Positions 49,708 to 59,518 are shown, counted from the stretch's first letter. The stretch is DNA of 64,000 nucleotides from Nitrosomonadales bacterium (GCA_016235045.1 JACRME010000022.1:43481-107480); one strand, 5' to 3'. The notes: a model not told the origin generated them from the letters alone. A program made the numbers and translations.

Positions 49708-50922
49708 TTAAACCACAGAACCCATTTTGAAGATCGGCAGGTACATTGCCACGACCATGCTGCCGATCAGTGTCCCCAACACCACCATAATGACCGGCTC
49801 CATCAAACTGGAAATCGCTGCAACTGCGTCGTCTACTTCAGCCTCATAAAAATCCGCGACTTTACTTAACATACTGTCTAATGCGCCAGATTCCTCGCCG
49901 ATAGCGACCATCTGCAGCACCATGCTGGGGAATGCGTCGGTATTTTGCATGGCGACGGTGAGGCTGGAGCCTGTGGTCACTTCACGCTGGATAGCCTTGG
50001 TAGCGTCGTAATAAACAGCATTTCCCGCTGCTCCGGCAACCGAGTCAAAAGCTTCAACCAACGGCACGCCGGCAGCGAACATGGTGGACAAGGTGCGTGA
50101 CCAACGCGCGATAGAGGCCTTGCGTACCAGCGGTCCGAACACAGGCATTTTGAGCATTAACTGATCCATACGCCGCTGCATGACCTTGTTGCGCTTCCAT
50201 GCGTAGAAAAAACCGTAGACGCTGCCGCCAATTCCACCAAATATAGCCCACCAATAGTCCACAAAGAAATCGGATATCGACATCATTAACATCGTTGGAT
50301 AGGGCAAATCAGCACCAAAGTTTTCAAATAATTGTTTGAACGCCGGGATTACGAAGATCATGATGACGGCGGTAATGACAAAGGCGACAATGATGATGGA
50401 AACAGGATAGAACAACGCGGACTTGATCTTGCTCTTGATGGCAAGGATCTTCTCTTTATAAGTTGCCAACCGATCCAGCAGGCTGTCCAGAATACCGGCC
50501 GCTTCGCCCGCGCCGAGCAGGTTGCAATACAAGTCGTCGAAATACAGCGGGAACTTGCGGAAGGATTGCTGCAGGCTGCTACCCGTCTCCACGTCGGTTT
50601 TGATGTCAAACAGCAGGCGCGCAACGGCGGGATTGTCGTGGCCTTTGCCGACGATATCGAACGCCTGTAGCAGCGGCACTCCGGACTTCAGCATGGTGGC
50701 GAGTTGGCGTGTGAATAGCGTGATGTCCTTTTCGGTGACTCTGCCGCCACCCGTTGCGCTCTTCTTGATCTTGGTGACGGTAATACCCTGGCGGCGCAAA
50801 TGGGCGGAGACACTGGCTTCGCCGGCGGCACGCATTTCGCCCTTGACTGCCTTGCCGGTTTTGTCCTTACCTTCCCAGCTATAAGCGTGTTCTTTGGTTT
50901 TGTCGGATTTTGCTGTAGCCAT
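49708..50922 (-). CDS. pilC: Type IV pilus inner-membrane platform protein
   Basis: Polytopic GspF/PilC-family protein on which the pilus assembly ATPase acts. The 404 residues contain two T2SSF repeats, LFTRQLATMLKSGVPLLQAFDIV near 69-91 and WSRTLSTMFAAGVPLVEAFDSVAG near 272-295, each followed by a glutamate-rich AGEAAGILD or IGEESGALDSML motif, and three membrane helices. GAGG lies eight bases before the ATG. pilB, usually directly upstream, is not in the window; a CorC-like gene occupies that place. Confidence 0.96.
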   Translation of the reverse strand: MATAKSDKTKEHAYSWEGKDKTGKAVKGEMRAAGEASVSAHLRRQGITVTKIKKSATGGGRVTEKDITLFTRQLATMLKSGVPLLQAFDIVGKGHDNPAVARLLFDIKTDVETGSSLQQSFRKFPLYFDDLYCNLLGAGEAAGILDSLLDRLATYKEKILAIKSKIKSALFYPVSIIIVAFVITAVIMIFVIPAFKQLFENFGADLPYPTMLMMSISDFFVDYWWAIFGGIGGSVYGFFYAWKRNKVMQRRMDQLMLKMPVFGPLVRKASIARWSRTLSTMFAAGVPLVEAFDSVAGAAGNAVYYDATKAIQREVTTGSSLTVAMQNTDAFPSMVLQMVAIGEESGALDSMLSKVADFYEAEVDDAVAAISSLMEPVIMVVLGTLIGSMVVAMYLPIFKMGSVV

Positions 50923-51025
50923 TCTGTGACCTCGATTCGGATTCAGTCATTTGCAGCTGCACGACAATTGTTAATAATCGTGCCGATGCACTAGATTTCA
51001 AAGGACTTTTGCATGATGCATGGCT

Positions 51026-52315
51026 TTATCCCCTTTGTAAAGGCTGGCGCGGCTGGGCAGGGAACAGTCTTGCAACTTTGACTGCCCGATCCTGTGTCTG
51101 GATGATTTCGATGGGGTATTCGCCGATCTTCAGGCTGACCCCGGCTTCGGGGATGTCTTGCAGGTGTTCGAGGATCAGCCCGTTGAGCGTCTTCGCTTCG
51201 CCCAGGGGAAAATGCAGCCCCAGTTTTCGATTCAATTCGCGCAGGCTGCTGCTGCCTTCCAGCAGCAGGCTGCCGTCGTCCTGGCGCAGGAATTTGCCGG
51301 TCTGGGACGGAGATTGCGTGGTGAAATCGCCGACGATTTCTTCCAGTATGTTTTCCAGCGTGACCAACCCGAGCAATTCGCCGTATTCGTCCACCACCAG
51401 TCCCAGGCGCGTATGGCGCTCCTGGAATTGCTGCAATTGCTTGAGCAGGGGTGTGTCGGAAGGGATGAAGTAAGGGTCATGCAGTATCTCGCTCAATTGC
51501 GCGGCATCCAGCGTCGTCTCCTGCAATAGCGATAACACGCGCTTGATGTGCAGAATGCCGATGACATTGCTCGGTGTTTCGGCATACACCGGCAGCAGGG
51601 TGTGGTGACAAGTGATGATCTGCTGGCGCAGTTCGGCGGGGTCGGTTTCGATGTCCAGCGCCTCGATCTGGTTGCGCGGGATCATCACGTCATTCACCGT
51701 GATGCGCTCCAGGTCGACCAGGTTCAGCAGCATCTTCTGGTGTTTGCGCGGCAGGAAATGCTCGGCGTCCAGCACCAGCCCGCGCAGTTCTTCCAGCGTC
51801 ATTTTTTGCTTGCTCTGGTCGGTCTGGATATTGATGCGCAGCATCCGCAATATGCCTTTTACCATTCCGGTGGCGACCGAAACGACCGGATGAAATATCG
51901 TGATGAGCGGGGCGAGCAGATAGCCGGAGGGCAACGCGACGCGTTCCGGGTAGGTCGCGGCGATGATCTTGGGCATGATCTCGCTGAACACCAGCAGCAC
52001 GAAAGTGATGGCCAGCGTGCCGACCAGGATGGCCAGTTCGCCGGCGCCGAACAGGCGCAGGATAATGATATTGGTGACGGCCGCCGCCGCCACGTTGAGC
52101 AGGGTGTTGCCGAACAGGATGGACCCCAGCAGCTTGTCCACCTTGGAAAGCAGCCGTCCGGTCAGTTTCGCGCTGTGGTTGCCCTTGCGGATCAGGTGGT
52201 TCAGCCGGTAGCGGTTGATCGCCATCATGCTCGTCTCGGCGGCCGAGAACCATGCGCCGAATACCACCAGCAGCAGCAGGATGCCGAGCAGGGTGTTTAA
52301 CGAAAGATCGTCCAA
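51026..52315 (-). CDS. CNNM/CorC-type transporter protein (DUF21-CBS-CorC)
   Basis: A 429-residue inner-membrane protein of the HlyC/CorC family, related to CorB/YfjD and to magnesium-linked CNNM transporters. DUF21 membrane domain (1-190, with FSAAETSMMAINRYRLN and FGNTLLNV), two CBS domains (about 205-325, DVMIPRNQIEALD and LGLVVDEYGELLGLVTLENILEEIVGD) and a C-terminal CorC_HlyC domain (LEGSSSLRELNRKLGL near 345). Likely involved in Mg or Co homeostasis; the ion cannot be fixed from sequence. It precedes pilC with a 103-base gap. Confidence 0.93.
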   Translation of the reverse strand: MDDLSLNTLLGILLLLVVFGAWFSAAETSMMAINRYRLNHLIRKGNHSAKLTGRLLSKVDKLLGSILFGNTLLNVAAAAVTNIIILRLFGAGELAILVGTLAITFVLLVFSEIMPKIIAATYPERVALPSGYLLAPLITIFHPVVSVATGMVKGILRMLRINIQTDQSKQKMTLEELRGLVLDAEHFLPRKHQKMLLNLVDLERITVNDVMIPRNQIEALDIETDPAELRQQIITCHHTLLPVYAETPSNVIGILHIKRVLSLLQETTLDAAQLSEILHDPYFIPSDTPLLKQLQQFQERHTRLGLVVDEYGELLGLVTLENILEEIVGDFTTQSPSQTGKFLRQDDGSLLLEGSSSLRELNRKLGLHFPLGEAKTLNGLILEHLQDIPEAGVSLKIGEYPIEIIQTQDRAVKVARLFPAQPRQPLQRG

Positions 52316-52388
52316 AGTGGTGCGGCCTGAACTAATGCGATGCGCGGAGTATCTGGGAGGGGGCTGGCAGTGTCAACCGCGGGAAGCG

Positions 52389-53369
52389 TCACCATTCCTT
52401 GAACACGACGCCAATGCCCAGCGTCGTCTGCCAGTGGTTGTAATCGATCAGGCTGTCGCCGTAGCCGGTGGTGAACTGGAAGTTTAGTTGGGAAGAGCGT
52501 CCTATTTTGAACGGGCTGGCCCAGTCCAATTGCAAGAATCCCTTGTGCCCGTGCAGGTTAAGATTGCTGCGCAGCAGCATGATGATTTCGTCGTCCCGCT
52601 CCGGGAGCCAGTGTATGACCAGTTCGGCGCGCCCCAGAAAGCGGGTCAGATCGGGATTGTCATCCTTGGGCAACCTCTCCGGTATGCGCCACCAGCCGCG
52701 CCCCGTTACAAACATCTCGTCCCATTCCCAGCCGCCCTGCAGGTACAGGCGATTCCAGCTACGCGAAGCCGGCTCGTTGCGGCCGTTCGACTGGTGCGAA
52801 AAACCGAGATTGAGCAGTTTCCACCCCTGCGCATTGCCCGTGCCGAAAGTCCCGATGATCTCGGGTTCATAGTTCGACTCGCGGAAAGGCGAGGAATTGC
52901 CCACGTTGAAAGCCTGCCAAAACGCCTGCTGGGTGAACGCTGCCCACAAGCGGAAGTTTTTGAATCCCAGGAATTCCAGGTTGCGGTAATTCCCGATCTC
53001 CGATTTGGCGCTGAACTGGAATTTGGTCTCGACCTTCATGAACGGATAAGGCGCCGTCACCGAGTGGTTGGGAGAGGGAGACGTCGGCGTTTTATTGATA
53101 TGCGTCGTGTAGCGGATCAACGCGTAGTTCTTGCGATACGGCTCCAGCCGTCGAATCCCGTCGCTGTCTGGATTGCCCTGGCCGTCCAGGTCCCAGGCGC
53201 GGGTCAGGTAACTGCGCGGCTGCGGTTTGACGCTGGCGGCCTGGTCGTAGCAAAGCAGGCGGTCGGTCTTGTTGACGATGCCGGAGCACGCTTCCAGAGC
53301 GGAATTATCGGCATGTGCGGAACCGGCGAGGAGCGTGCAACTGAAAGCGAAGGCAAAGGCGCGACGCAT
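52389..53369 (-). CDS. pldA: Outer membrane phospholipase A1
   Basis: Calcium-dependent outer-membrane beta-barrel phospholipase that removes phospholipids from the outer leaflet. The 326 residues have a signal peptide ending AHA (cleaved after residue 20), an N-terminal extension with a cysteine pair (C28, C40), then the barrel with the active-site motif H192-Q-S194-NGR and N206, the same spacing as the His-Ser-Asn triad of E. coli OmpLA. Ends GVVFKEW, an aromatic C-terminus typical of barrels. Followed by the CorC-like gene and preceded by lgt. Confidence 0.94.
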   Translation of the reverse strand: MRRAFAFAFSCTLLAGSAHADNSALEACSGIVNKTDRLLCYDQAASVKPQPRSYLTRAWDLDGQGNPDSDGIRRLEPYRKNYALIRYTTHINKTPTSPSPNHSVTAPYPFMKVETKFQFSAKSEIGNYRNLEFLGFKNFRLWAAFTQQAFWQAFNVGNSSPFRESNYEPEIIGTFGTGNAQGWKLLNLGFSHQSNGRNEPASRSWNRLYLQGGWEWDEMFVTGRGWWRIPERLPKDDNPDLTRFLGRAELVIHWLPERDDEIIMLLRSNLNLHGHKGFLQLDWASPFKIGRSSQLNFQFTTGYGDSLIDYNHWQTTLGIGVVFKEW

Positions 53370-53381
53370 GCGAGTCTGCTA

Positions 53382-54167
53382 TTAGGCAGTGCGACGATAC
53401 GCCCAAGCCATCATTGCGAAGCCCGCCAGCACCATCGGCAGGCTCAACCACTGTCCCATGCTGATGCCGAAAGTCATCAGTCCGAAAATACCGTCGTCCG
53501 GGGTGCGCGCGAATTCGCCGAGGAAACGGAAACTGCCGTAGCCGACGAGGAACAGCCCGGATACGGCGCCCACCGGGCGCGGCAGGCGCGAAAACCACCA
53601 GAGCAGGGCGAACAGCGCAACCCCCTCCAGCGCGAACTCATACAACTGCGAGGGATGGCGCGGAAGGTTATCCACATTGGGGAATACCATGCCCCAGGGC
53701 ACATCGGTCGGGCGTCCCCACAGTTCGCCGTTAATGAAATTGCCGAGCCGACCGAAAGCCAGGCCCGGCGGAACCAGCGGTGCGATGAAATCCATCAGCG
53801 CCAGCCACGGGATGCCGCGATTGCGGGCAAACAAGACCATCGCCAGCAACACGCCGAGGAAACCGCCATGGAACGACATGCCGCCTTCCCACACCGCGAG
53901 TATCTTCAGCGGATTCGAGAAATAGTATCCGGGGTTGTAGAACAGCACCTCGCCCAGCCGTCCGCCCAGCACCACGCCGAGCACGCCATAAAACAACAAA
54001 TCGTCGAGGAATTTGTCGTCCCACCCAGCCTGGTTCAGCGTAAGTAGACGCTTCCTGCCCAGCCAGATGAAAACCACGAAGCCGAGCAGGTACATCAGCC
54101 CATACCAGTGGATGCCGAACGGGCCGAGATGGAGGGCGACGGGGTCGAATTGGGGGTGGGTCAACAT
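53382..54167 (-). CDS. lgt: Prolipoprotein diacylglyceryl transferase
   Basis: Inner-membrane enzyme that attaches diacylglycerol to the lipobox cysteine of prolipoproteins, the first lipoprotein maturation step. The 261 residues have seven membrane helices, [27 protein letters not shown] at the start, [14 protein letters not shown] near 98-111 and the signature [17 protein letters not shown] near 134-150 with the essential arginine. ATG at 54167 is preferred to a GTG at 54185 by family alignment. It serves the lipoproteins encoded in this window. Confidence 0.97.
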   Translation of the reverse strand: MLTHPQFDPVALHLGPFGIHWYGLMYLLGFVVFIWLGRKRLLTLNQAGWDDKFLDDLLFYGVLGVVLGGRLGEVLFYNPGYYFSNPLKILAVWEGGMSFHGGFLGVLLAMVLFARNRGIPWLALMDFIAPLVPPGLAFGRLGNFINGELWGRPTDVPWGMVFPNVDNLPRHPSQLYEFALEGVALFALLWWFSRLPRPVGAVSGLFLVGYGSFRFLGEFARTPDDGIFGLMTFGISMGQWLSLPMVLAGFAMMAWAYRRTA

Positions 54168-54310
54168 GGGACGCGAATGTACCACAAGACAAAATACAAA
54201 AAATACATTGGGCGTCGAATTGCTTGACCATGATGCGTGCGAGCAGGTAGCCTGCGCACGGTTTTTGAAGTCAAAAAATTATGCACCGGTCTTTCGGGGA
54301 GGGCTGTTTT

Positions 54311-55912
54311 ATGCAACAAACCTGTTTGCGCAATCCGCAATGGATGAGCGTTCGCTCCGTGGTTATCGTGACGGCGATGTTGGCCGGCTGTGGCGGCGGT
54401 GGGGCAGCCAACACCTCAACACCACCCAGCGTCGTCACCTATCCTGCCACGGGTACCTATTCCTGGACGCTGCCGGTAAGAGGTGCGCTCACTGCGCCAA
54501 CCATGGGCCTGTCGTTCGTTCATCCCGGCGATACATCAATCGAATACGTTATCGAGCCGGCTGCTGCGGCAATCTCCGACGTCAAAGAGGTGAGTTCGGG
54601 CACGGTTACGGTCGGCGGCCAAACCCTCAGCAACATCAAGCCGGACTCCCTGCTGTATATCGTGGCGGGGGAAGTCCGGCGCATTCCGTTGCTGGCGAAT
54701 GGAATTGCACCGGCAACGCAAGTCAAAAAAACAGCCAACATCTCGGCATGCAAGTTCGTTGTCGCGGCGAACGACTACGCGGCTCCCGACCAGTCCAGGT
54801 ATATCGTCTCGACAAAAGGAACGGATGGAGCATGCGGAACTGCCGATGACGGGCAAAGCGAAATTGTGCTGGGTGTTTCGGGTGGGGTATCGAGTGCTTC
54901 GGTGCTGAATACCGTTTTGGGTGTTCTGCACGATGATGCCACGCTTGTGCCAAGAGGATGGGTGTTGGGGGATGGGATTTTCTGGAGGTCGCCCGATAGC
55001 TTTATGGTCATGCGGGTGAATACTGATCCCTTGATTACCAAGGTGGTTGCGGGAAACTACAAAGCCCTCGTCGCCGAATACAACAATCAATTGACGGTGT
55101 GGCAGGTGAGCAGTGCGCCTGCAGCGACCGAAACGAAACTGAATGCAGCCGTGACCGCCGGTACGGGCTGGAAATCCATGGGTTACGATGCAAGCAATTT
55201 TTACGTGTACCGCAATTCCGGCGCTGCATGCCCGGGTGCAACTTCCTGGACGGTGTTGAAAATCAGCATTGCATCGCCTGCGGCAACACAATTGGCCAGC
55301 GGCGCCGGTTGCATCGCCTCGGCCGATATGGGAACAGCCGTGCTTTATGCCAGCGTGTTGGGTGCGTCGGCAAACACGCTGCTGAGCATGGACAAAAACG
55401 CTGCCGGGACTCCGCAAACCGTGAAATCCGTCACGGCCAGCGATTTCGTCGGAATACTGACCTCTGCCAGCGGTATCCATCAGATGTGGTATGTCTATGG
55501 GCTTTCATCGCCCTGGATCGAGATGATTGATGAGGCTGGAACCCGAATCAAGCTGATTGCATCCGGATTTCCAATGGCGGTACAGGATGCGGCAACCGTA
55601 AATCTGAACATTAGCGAGAATCGCAAACGCTTTATCTATGCGAACGGCTATTCCGGCAGCATGGCTTTCGGCAATTCGACCATCGAGGTTTTCGATGCGG
55701 CATCGCAAACAACGACAGCTATGGGGACGATTTCCGGCTTTGGCACTTCGCCTGTATTTGCGAGCGTGAGCAGCTCGGCAAGCGACTTTATCGGTGGCGT
55801 TGCCGTGCCTTTCAACAGTGGCACGGGCGCACTGGACGAGTCGTTAACCAAAGTCTTTTCGCTGGACGTGGCAACGGCGGACAGCCTGACTGCAACGACG
55901 GTCAAGCACTAG
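54311..55912 (+). CDS. Large putative lipoprotein of unknown function
   Basis: A 533-residue protein with a lipoprotein signal: basic segment WMSVRS, hydrophobic VVIVTAM and lipobox LAGC with the cysteine at residue 27, followed by a glycine and threonine-serine linker (GGGGAANTSTPP). The rest consists of short beta-rich segments with no recognised domain; repeated patterns such as VLGVSGGVSSASVLNTVLG and YASVLGASANTLLSMDK might fit a beta-propeller. Four cysteines occur in the mature part. ATG at 54311 has GGGAGGG nine bases upstream; 54281 and 54344 are alternatives. Divergent from lgt, upstream of ilvD; no operon partner. Confidence 0.7.
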   Translation: MQQTCLRNPQWMSVRSVVIVTAMLAGCGGGGAANTSTPPSVVTYPATGTYSWTLPVRGALTAPTMGLSFVHPGDTSIEYVIEPAAAAISDVKEVSSGTVTVGGQTLSNIKPDSLLYIVAGEVRRIPLLANGIAPATQVKKTANISACKFVVAANDYAAPDQSRYIVSTKGTDGACGTADDGQSEIVLGVSGGVSSASVLNTVLGVLHDDATLVPRGWVLGDGIFWRSPDSFMVMRVNTDPLITKVVAGNYKALVAEYNNQLTVWQVSSAPAATETKLNAAVTAGTGWKSMGYDASNFYVYRNSGAACPGATSWTVLKISIASPAATQLASGAGCIASADMGTAVLYASVLGASANTLLSMDKNAAGTPQTVKSVTASDFVGILTSASGIHQMWYVYGLSSPWIEMIDEAGTRIKLIASGFPMAVQDAATVNLNISENRKRFIYANGYSGSMAFGNSTIEVFDAASQTTTAMGTISGFGTSPVFASVSSSASDFIGGVAVPFNSGTGALDESLTKVFSLDVATADSLTATTVKH

Positions 55913-56009
55913 CCTCAATATTTTGGGGGTGGGGTGCCTTTTGCGGGTGGGTAAAGGCCGCTCCATGGTTTAGAATCAGTTCCTGCGCTAATTTTCAGGA
56001 TGCCGACTC

Positions 56010-57860
56010 ATGCCGCAATACCGTTCCCGCACCTCCACCCACGGCCGCAACATGGCCGGCGCTCGCTCGCTGTGGCGCGCCACCGGCATGACCGAAGGCG
56101 ACTTCGGCAAGCCCATCATCGCCATCGCCAATTCCTTCACCCAGTTCGTGCCCGGCCATGTGCACCTCAAGGACATGGGCCAACTGGTCGCGCGCGAGAT
56201 CGAGAAGGCGGGCGGCATCGCCAAGGAATTCGACACCATCGCCATCGACGACGGCATCGCCATGGGGCATGACGGCATGCTGTATTCGCTGCCCAGCCGC
56301 GACCTGATCGCCGACTCGGTGGAATACATGGTCAACGCGCACTGCGCCGACGCGCTGGTGTGCATCTCCAACTGCGACAAGATCACGCCCGGCATGCTGA
56401 TGGCCGCGATGCGCCTCAACATCCCGGTGGTGTTCGTCTCCGGCGGGCCGATGGAGGCGGGCAAGGTCAATTGGCAGGGCAAGATAAAGGGGCTGGATCT
56501 GGTGGATGCGATGGTGGCGGCCGCCGACAGTCGCGTGTCTGACGCCGAAGTGGAAGCTATCGAGCGTTCCGCCTGCCCCACCTGCGGCTCCTGCTCCGGC
56601 ATGTTCACCGCCAACTCGATGAACTGTCTCACCGAAGCATTGGGTTTATCCTTGCCGGGCAACGGTTCGCTGGTGGCGACGCATGCCGAGCGCAAGCAAT
56701 TGTTCTTGCGCGCCGGTCGTCTGATCGTCGACCTCGCCAAGCGCTATTACGAGCAGGACGACGCCTCGGTGCTGCCGCGCAGCATCGCCACTTTCGACGC
56801 CTTCGAGAACGCGATGACGCTGGACATCGCCATGGGCGGCTCGACCAACACCGTGCTGCACCTGCTGGCCATCGCGCGCGAGGCCGAAGTGAACTTCACC
56901 ATGAAGGACATGGATCGCCTGTCGCTGCATGTGCCGACCTTGTGCAAGGTCGCGCCGTCGTCCGAATACCACATGGAAGACGTGCACCGCGCGGGCGGCA
57001 TCGCCGCCATCCTCGGCGAGCTGGATCGCGCCGGGCTGCTGCACGGCGAAGTCGGTTCCGTGCACAGCAAGACCTTGCGCGACGGACTCAGGCAGTGGGA
57101 TATCGTGCAAAGCAAGGATGAGGCGGTGCAGAAGTTCTTCCGTGCTGCGCCCGGCGGCATCGTCACCACCATAGCATTTTCGCAATCCATGCTTTATCCG
57201 GAAGTGGATGCGGACAGGGCCAAAGGTTGCATCCGCGACAAGACCCACGCCTATTCGCAGGACGGCGGCCTCGCGGTGCTACACGGCAACATCGCGCTGG
57301 ACGGTTGCATCGTCAAGACAGCCGGTGTGGACGAGAGCATCCTGAAATTCATCGGACGCGCGCGCGTGTTCGAGAGCCAGGACGCGGCGACCACGGGCAT
57401 CCTTGCCGACCAGATCGTCGCGGGCGACGTGGTCATCATCCGCTACGAAGGGCCCAAGGGCGGCCCCGGCATGCAGGAGATGCTGTATCCGACTTCGTAC
57501 TTGAAATCGAAGGGGTTGGGCAAAGCCTGTGCCTTGCTCACCGACGGACGTTTCTCCGGCGGTACCTCCGGCCTGAGCATCGGCCATGCCTCGCCGGAAG
57601 CGGCCAGCGGCGGCGCGATCGGCCTGGTGCAGGAAGGCGACCGCATCGAGATAGACATCCCGAACCGCACCATCAATCTGGCGATCTCCGATGCAGAACT
57701 GGCCAAGCGCCGTGCGGCGATGGAAGCCAAAGGCAAGCAAGCCTGGAAGCCTGCCGCCGAGCGTCCGCGCAAGGTGTCGGCGGCATTGCGCGCCTACGCG
57801 GCGATGGTGACCTCCGCCGACAAGGGCGCAGTAAGAGACGTTTCCCAAGTGGAGAAGTAA
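56010..57860 (+). CDS. ilvD: Dihydroxy-acid dehydratase
   Basis: Iron-sulfur enzyme that dehydrates 2,3-dihydroxy-3-methylbutanoate and its homologue, the third common step to valine and isoleucine. The 616 residues match the long type with a 4Fe-4S or 2Fe-2S centre: cysteines in [10 protein letters not shown] near 121-130 and [20 protein letters not shown] near 188-207, plus [24 protein letters not shown] near 512-535. TAGAAT about 40 bases before the ATG may be the promoter -10. The ParA-like gene follows at 29 bases. Confidence 0.97.
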   Translation: MPQYRSRTSTHGRNMAGARSLWRATGMTEGDFGKPIIAIANSFTQFVPGHVHLKDMGQLVAREIEKAGGIAKEFDTIAIDDGIAMGHDGMLYSLPSRDLIADSVEYMVNAHCADALVCISNCDKITPGMLMAAMRLNIPVVFVSGGPMEAGKVNWQGKIKGLDLVDAMVAAADSRVSDAEVEAIERSACPTCGSCSGMFTANSMNCLTEALGLSLPGNGSLVATHAERKQLFLRAGRLIVDLAKRYYEQDDASVLPRSIATFDAFENAMTLDIAMGGSTNTVLHLLAIAREAEVNFTMKDMDRLSLHVPTLCKVAPSSEYHMEDVHRAGGIAAILGELDRAGLLHGEVGSVHSKTLRDGLRQWDIVQSKDEAVQKFFRAAPGGIVTTIAFSQSMLYPEVDADRAKGCIRDKTHAYSQDGGLAVLHGNIALDGCIVKTAGVDESILKFIGRARVFESQDAATTGILADQIVAGDVVIIRYEGPKGGPGMQEMLYPTSYLKSKGLGKACALLTDGRFSGGTSGLSIGHASPEAASGGAIGLVQEGDRIEIDIPNRTINLAISDAELAKRRAAMEAKGKQAWKPAAERPRKVSAALRAYAAMVTSADKGAVRDVSQVEK

Positions 57861-57889
57861 CCGGCAGTACAAATAGCGGGGGTGGTTGC

Positions 57890-58510
57890 ATGAAAGCCAT
57901 ACTGATTGCGAATCCCAAGGGCGGCAGCGGCAAAACCACGCTGTCCGCCAACATTGCCGGCTACTTTGCTGCGCGCGGGCAGCGCGTGGCGATACTCGAC
58001 CTGGACCGGCAGAAATCGGCGACGCAATGGCTGGCCAACCGTCCGGTTAATCTTCCTGCCATAGAATTGATGCATTCCGAAGTCGAGAAGAACATGCCGG
58101 TGGAGTGGCTGGTGATCGACTCGCCCGCCGGGCTGCACGGCAAGAACCTGGAGCATGCATTGAGATTGGTGCACCGGGTGATCGTGCCGATTGCGCCTTC
58201 CGCATTCGATATCCAGGCCAGCCGCGACTTTCTGGAAGTGCTGCACCACGAAAAAACCGTGCGCAAAGGCAAGATATTTGTCGGCGTGGTCGGCATGCGC
58301 ATGGATCCGCGCACCCGCGCGGCGCTCACGCTGGAGCAATTCCTGAAGGGGCTGGATTTGCCCATCCTGGCCTACCTGCGCGAAGCGCAGGTTTACGTCA
58401 ATGCGGCGTTCGAGGGCAAGACCCTGTTCGACCTGCCCCCATCGCAAGCGCAGCGCGAACTTGAACAGTGGGCTTATATGCTCAACTGGCTGGAATTGTC
58501 CGAACAATAA
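57890..58510 (+). CDS. Orphan ParA/MinD-type ATPase
   Basis: A 206-residue cytosolic P-loop ATPase with the deviant Walker A motif NPKGGSGKTTL (8-18) containing the signature lysine, Walker A' AILDLDRQKSATQWL near 35-49 and WLVIDSPAG near 70-78. It resembles short single ParA proteins that position cargo rather than plasmid ParA, lacks an N-terminal DNA-binding domain, and no ParB or MinE-like partner is near. It lies between ilvD and the cytochromes, with GGGGGTGG just before the ATG. Cargo unknown. Confidence 0.87.
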   Translation: MKAILIANPKGGSGKTTLSANIAGYFAARGQRVAILDLDRQKSATQWLANRPVNLPAIELMHSEVEKNMPVEWLVIDSPAGLHGKNLEHALRLVHRVIVPIAPSAFDIQASRDFLEVLHHEKTVRKGKIFVGVVGMRMDPRTRAALTLEQFLKGLDLPILAYLREAQVYVNAAFEGKTLFDLPPSQAQRELEQWAYMLNWLELSEQ

Positions 58511-58530
58511 CTTCCAACGAAAGGATCGAC

Positions 58531-58995
58531 ATGACAAGGACGCACATCGCAGCATTGCTGGTTTCGCCGTTGATATGGATGCTTTGCGGTTGCCAGCCGG
58601 ACGCACCGGCGCAACAGGCTGCACCTTCGCCTGCGACTCCTGCCCCGGCGGCCAGCCAGGTTCCGGCCGCACCCCAACCAGCGCCAGCGGCGCCCGCAGC
58701 GGAACAAAAGCCAAAGACCGAAGTGGTTGCAACTTCCGGCTCCAAGGAGCGGGAGCTGGCGCAAAAAAGCGGTTGCTTTACCTGCCACTCGATAGAAAAG
58801 AAACTCGTCGGGCCGGCATGGAACGAGATTGCGGCAAAATATCGCGGGCAGAATGATGCGGAAGCCAGGTTGATCGTCAAGGTGGCCAAGGGCGGAAGCG
58901 GGGTGTGGGGCACCGTGCCCATGCCGCCGAACGCTCCCCGCATAAAGGAGAATGACATCAAAACCTTAGTGCACTACATCCTGTCGCTTAAGTAA
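58531..58995 (+). CDS. Lipid-anchored class I cytochrome c
   Basis: A 154-residue electron carrier. The signal ends in lipobox LCGC with Cys21, so the protein should be tethered to a membrane on its periplasmic side. A long linker rich in Ala and Pro (22-66) follows, then a cytochrome domain with heme motif C82-FT-C85-H86 and axial methionine M131 in VPMPPNAP. Its domain is closely related to the soluble cytochrome encoded next (59150), pointing to a tandem duplication. Preceded by AAAGGATCGAC before the ATG at 58531; a longer frame from 58468 is inside the previous gene. Confidence 0.88.
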   Translation: MTRTHIAALLVSPLIWMLCGCQPDAPAQQAAPSPATPAPAASQVPAAPQPAPAAPAAEQKPKTEVVATSGSKERELAQKSGCFTCHSIEKKLVGPAWNEIAAKYRGQNDAEARLIVKVAKGGSGVWGTVPMPPNAPRIKENDIKTLVHYILSLK

Positions 58996-59058
58996 CCCGG
59001 TGCAGCGATGTCAACGCTGGCCCGGGCGCGGGCGTTTTTGGCTGACACCCCGGCGGGT

Positions 59059-59086
59059 TTGCAAATCGGGCGGGGTTGTTTAGAAT
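59059..59086 (+). promoter_or_regulatory. Candidate sigma-70 promoter for the soluble cytochrome c
   Basis: TTGCAA (59059-59064) and TAGAAT (59081-59086), 16-base spacer. Initiation near 59093 would give a leader of about 57 bases. It would allow the soluble cytochrome to be expressed apart from the anchored one. Confidence 0.4.
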
Positions 59087-59149
59087 GCCGGACGGGTCGT
59101 AGCTCCGCTCGTTTCAACCAATAGTAGTCAAACCTAAAATGGAGAGAAA

Positions 59150-59467
59150 ATGAAATCTATCGTTATCAGCATGATCGCAGCAGCCGGCCTGATGGCCGCC
59201 GGTTCCGCAATGGCAACCGAAATGCCGCCGCTGGCCAAGAAGCACAACTGCACTTCCTGCCACACCGTCGACAAGAAACTGGTTGGCCCGGCATACGCTG
59301 ACGTGGCCAAGAAGTACAAGGGCCAAGCCGATGCAGAAGCCAAGCTGGTCGCCAAGGTCTCCAAGGGTGGCGCCGGTGTCTGGGGCACCATGCCAATGCC
59401 GCCTAACGCCCCCAAGGTTCCGGAAGCCGACATCAAGGAACTGGTCAAGTGGGTTTTGAGCCTGTAA
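59150..59467 (+). CDS. Periplasmic cytochrome c (c551/c552 type)
   Basis: A 105-residue exported cytochrome. Signal peptide MKSIVISMIAAAGLMAAGSAMA, cleaved after residue 22, leaving about 83 residues. Heme attaches at C34-TS-C37-H38; the sixth ligand is Met in TMPMPPNAP (M81 or M83). The fold is that of the small cytochrome c551/552 electron shuttles that feed terminal oxidases. GGAGAG lies before the ATG. A clear terminator follows. The preceding gene encodes a tethered relative. Confidence 0.95.
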   Translation: MKSIVISMIAAAGLMAAGSAMATEMPPLAKKHNCTSCHTVDKKLVGPAYADVAKKYKGQADAEAKLVAKVSKGGAGVWGTMPMPPNAPKVPEADIKELVKWVLSL

Positions 59468-59490
59468 TTTCCAGGTTCGCAAGCAGTCCG

Positions 59491-59518
59491 AAAAAGCCGA
59501 CGCGAGTCGGCTTTTTTG
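59491..59518 (+). terminator. Rho-independent terminator after the cytochrome c gene
   Basis: Stem AAAAAGCCGAC/GTCGGCTTTTT around GCGA, then T-tract. Ends the cytochrome transcript ahead of the ABC transporter genes. Confidence 0.92.
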
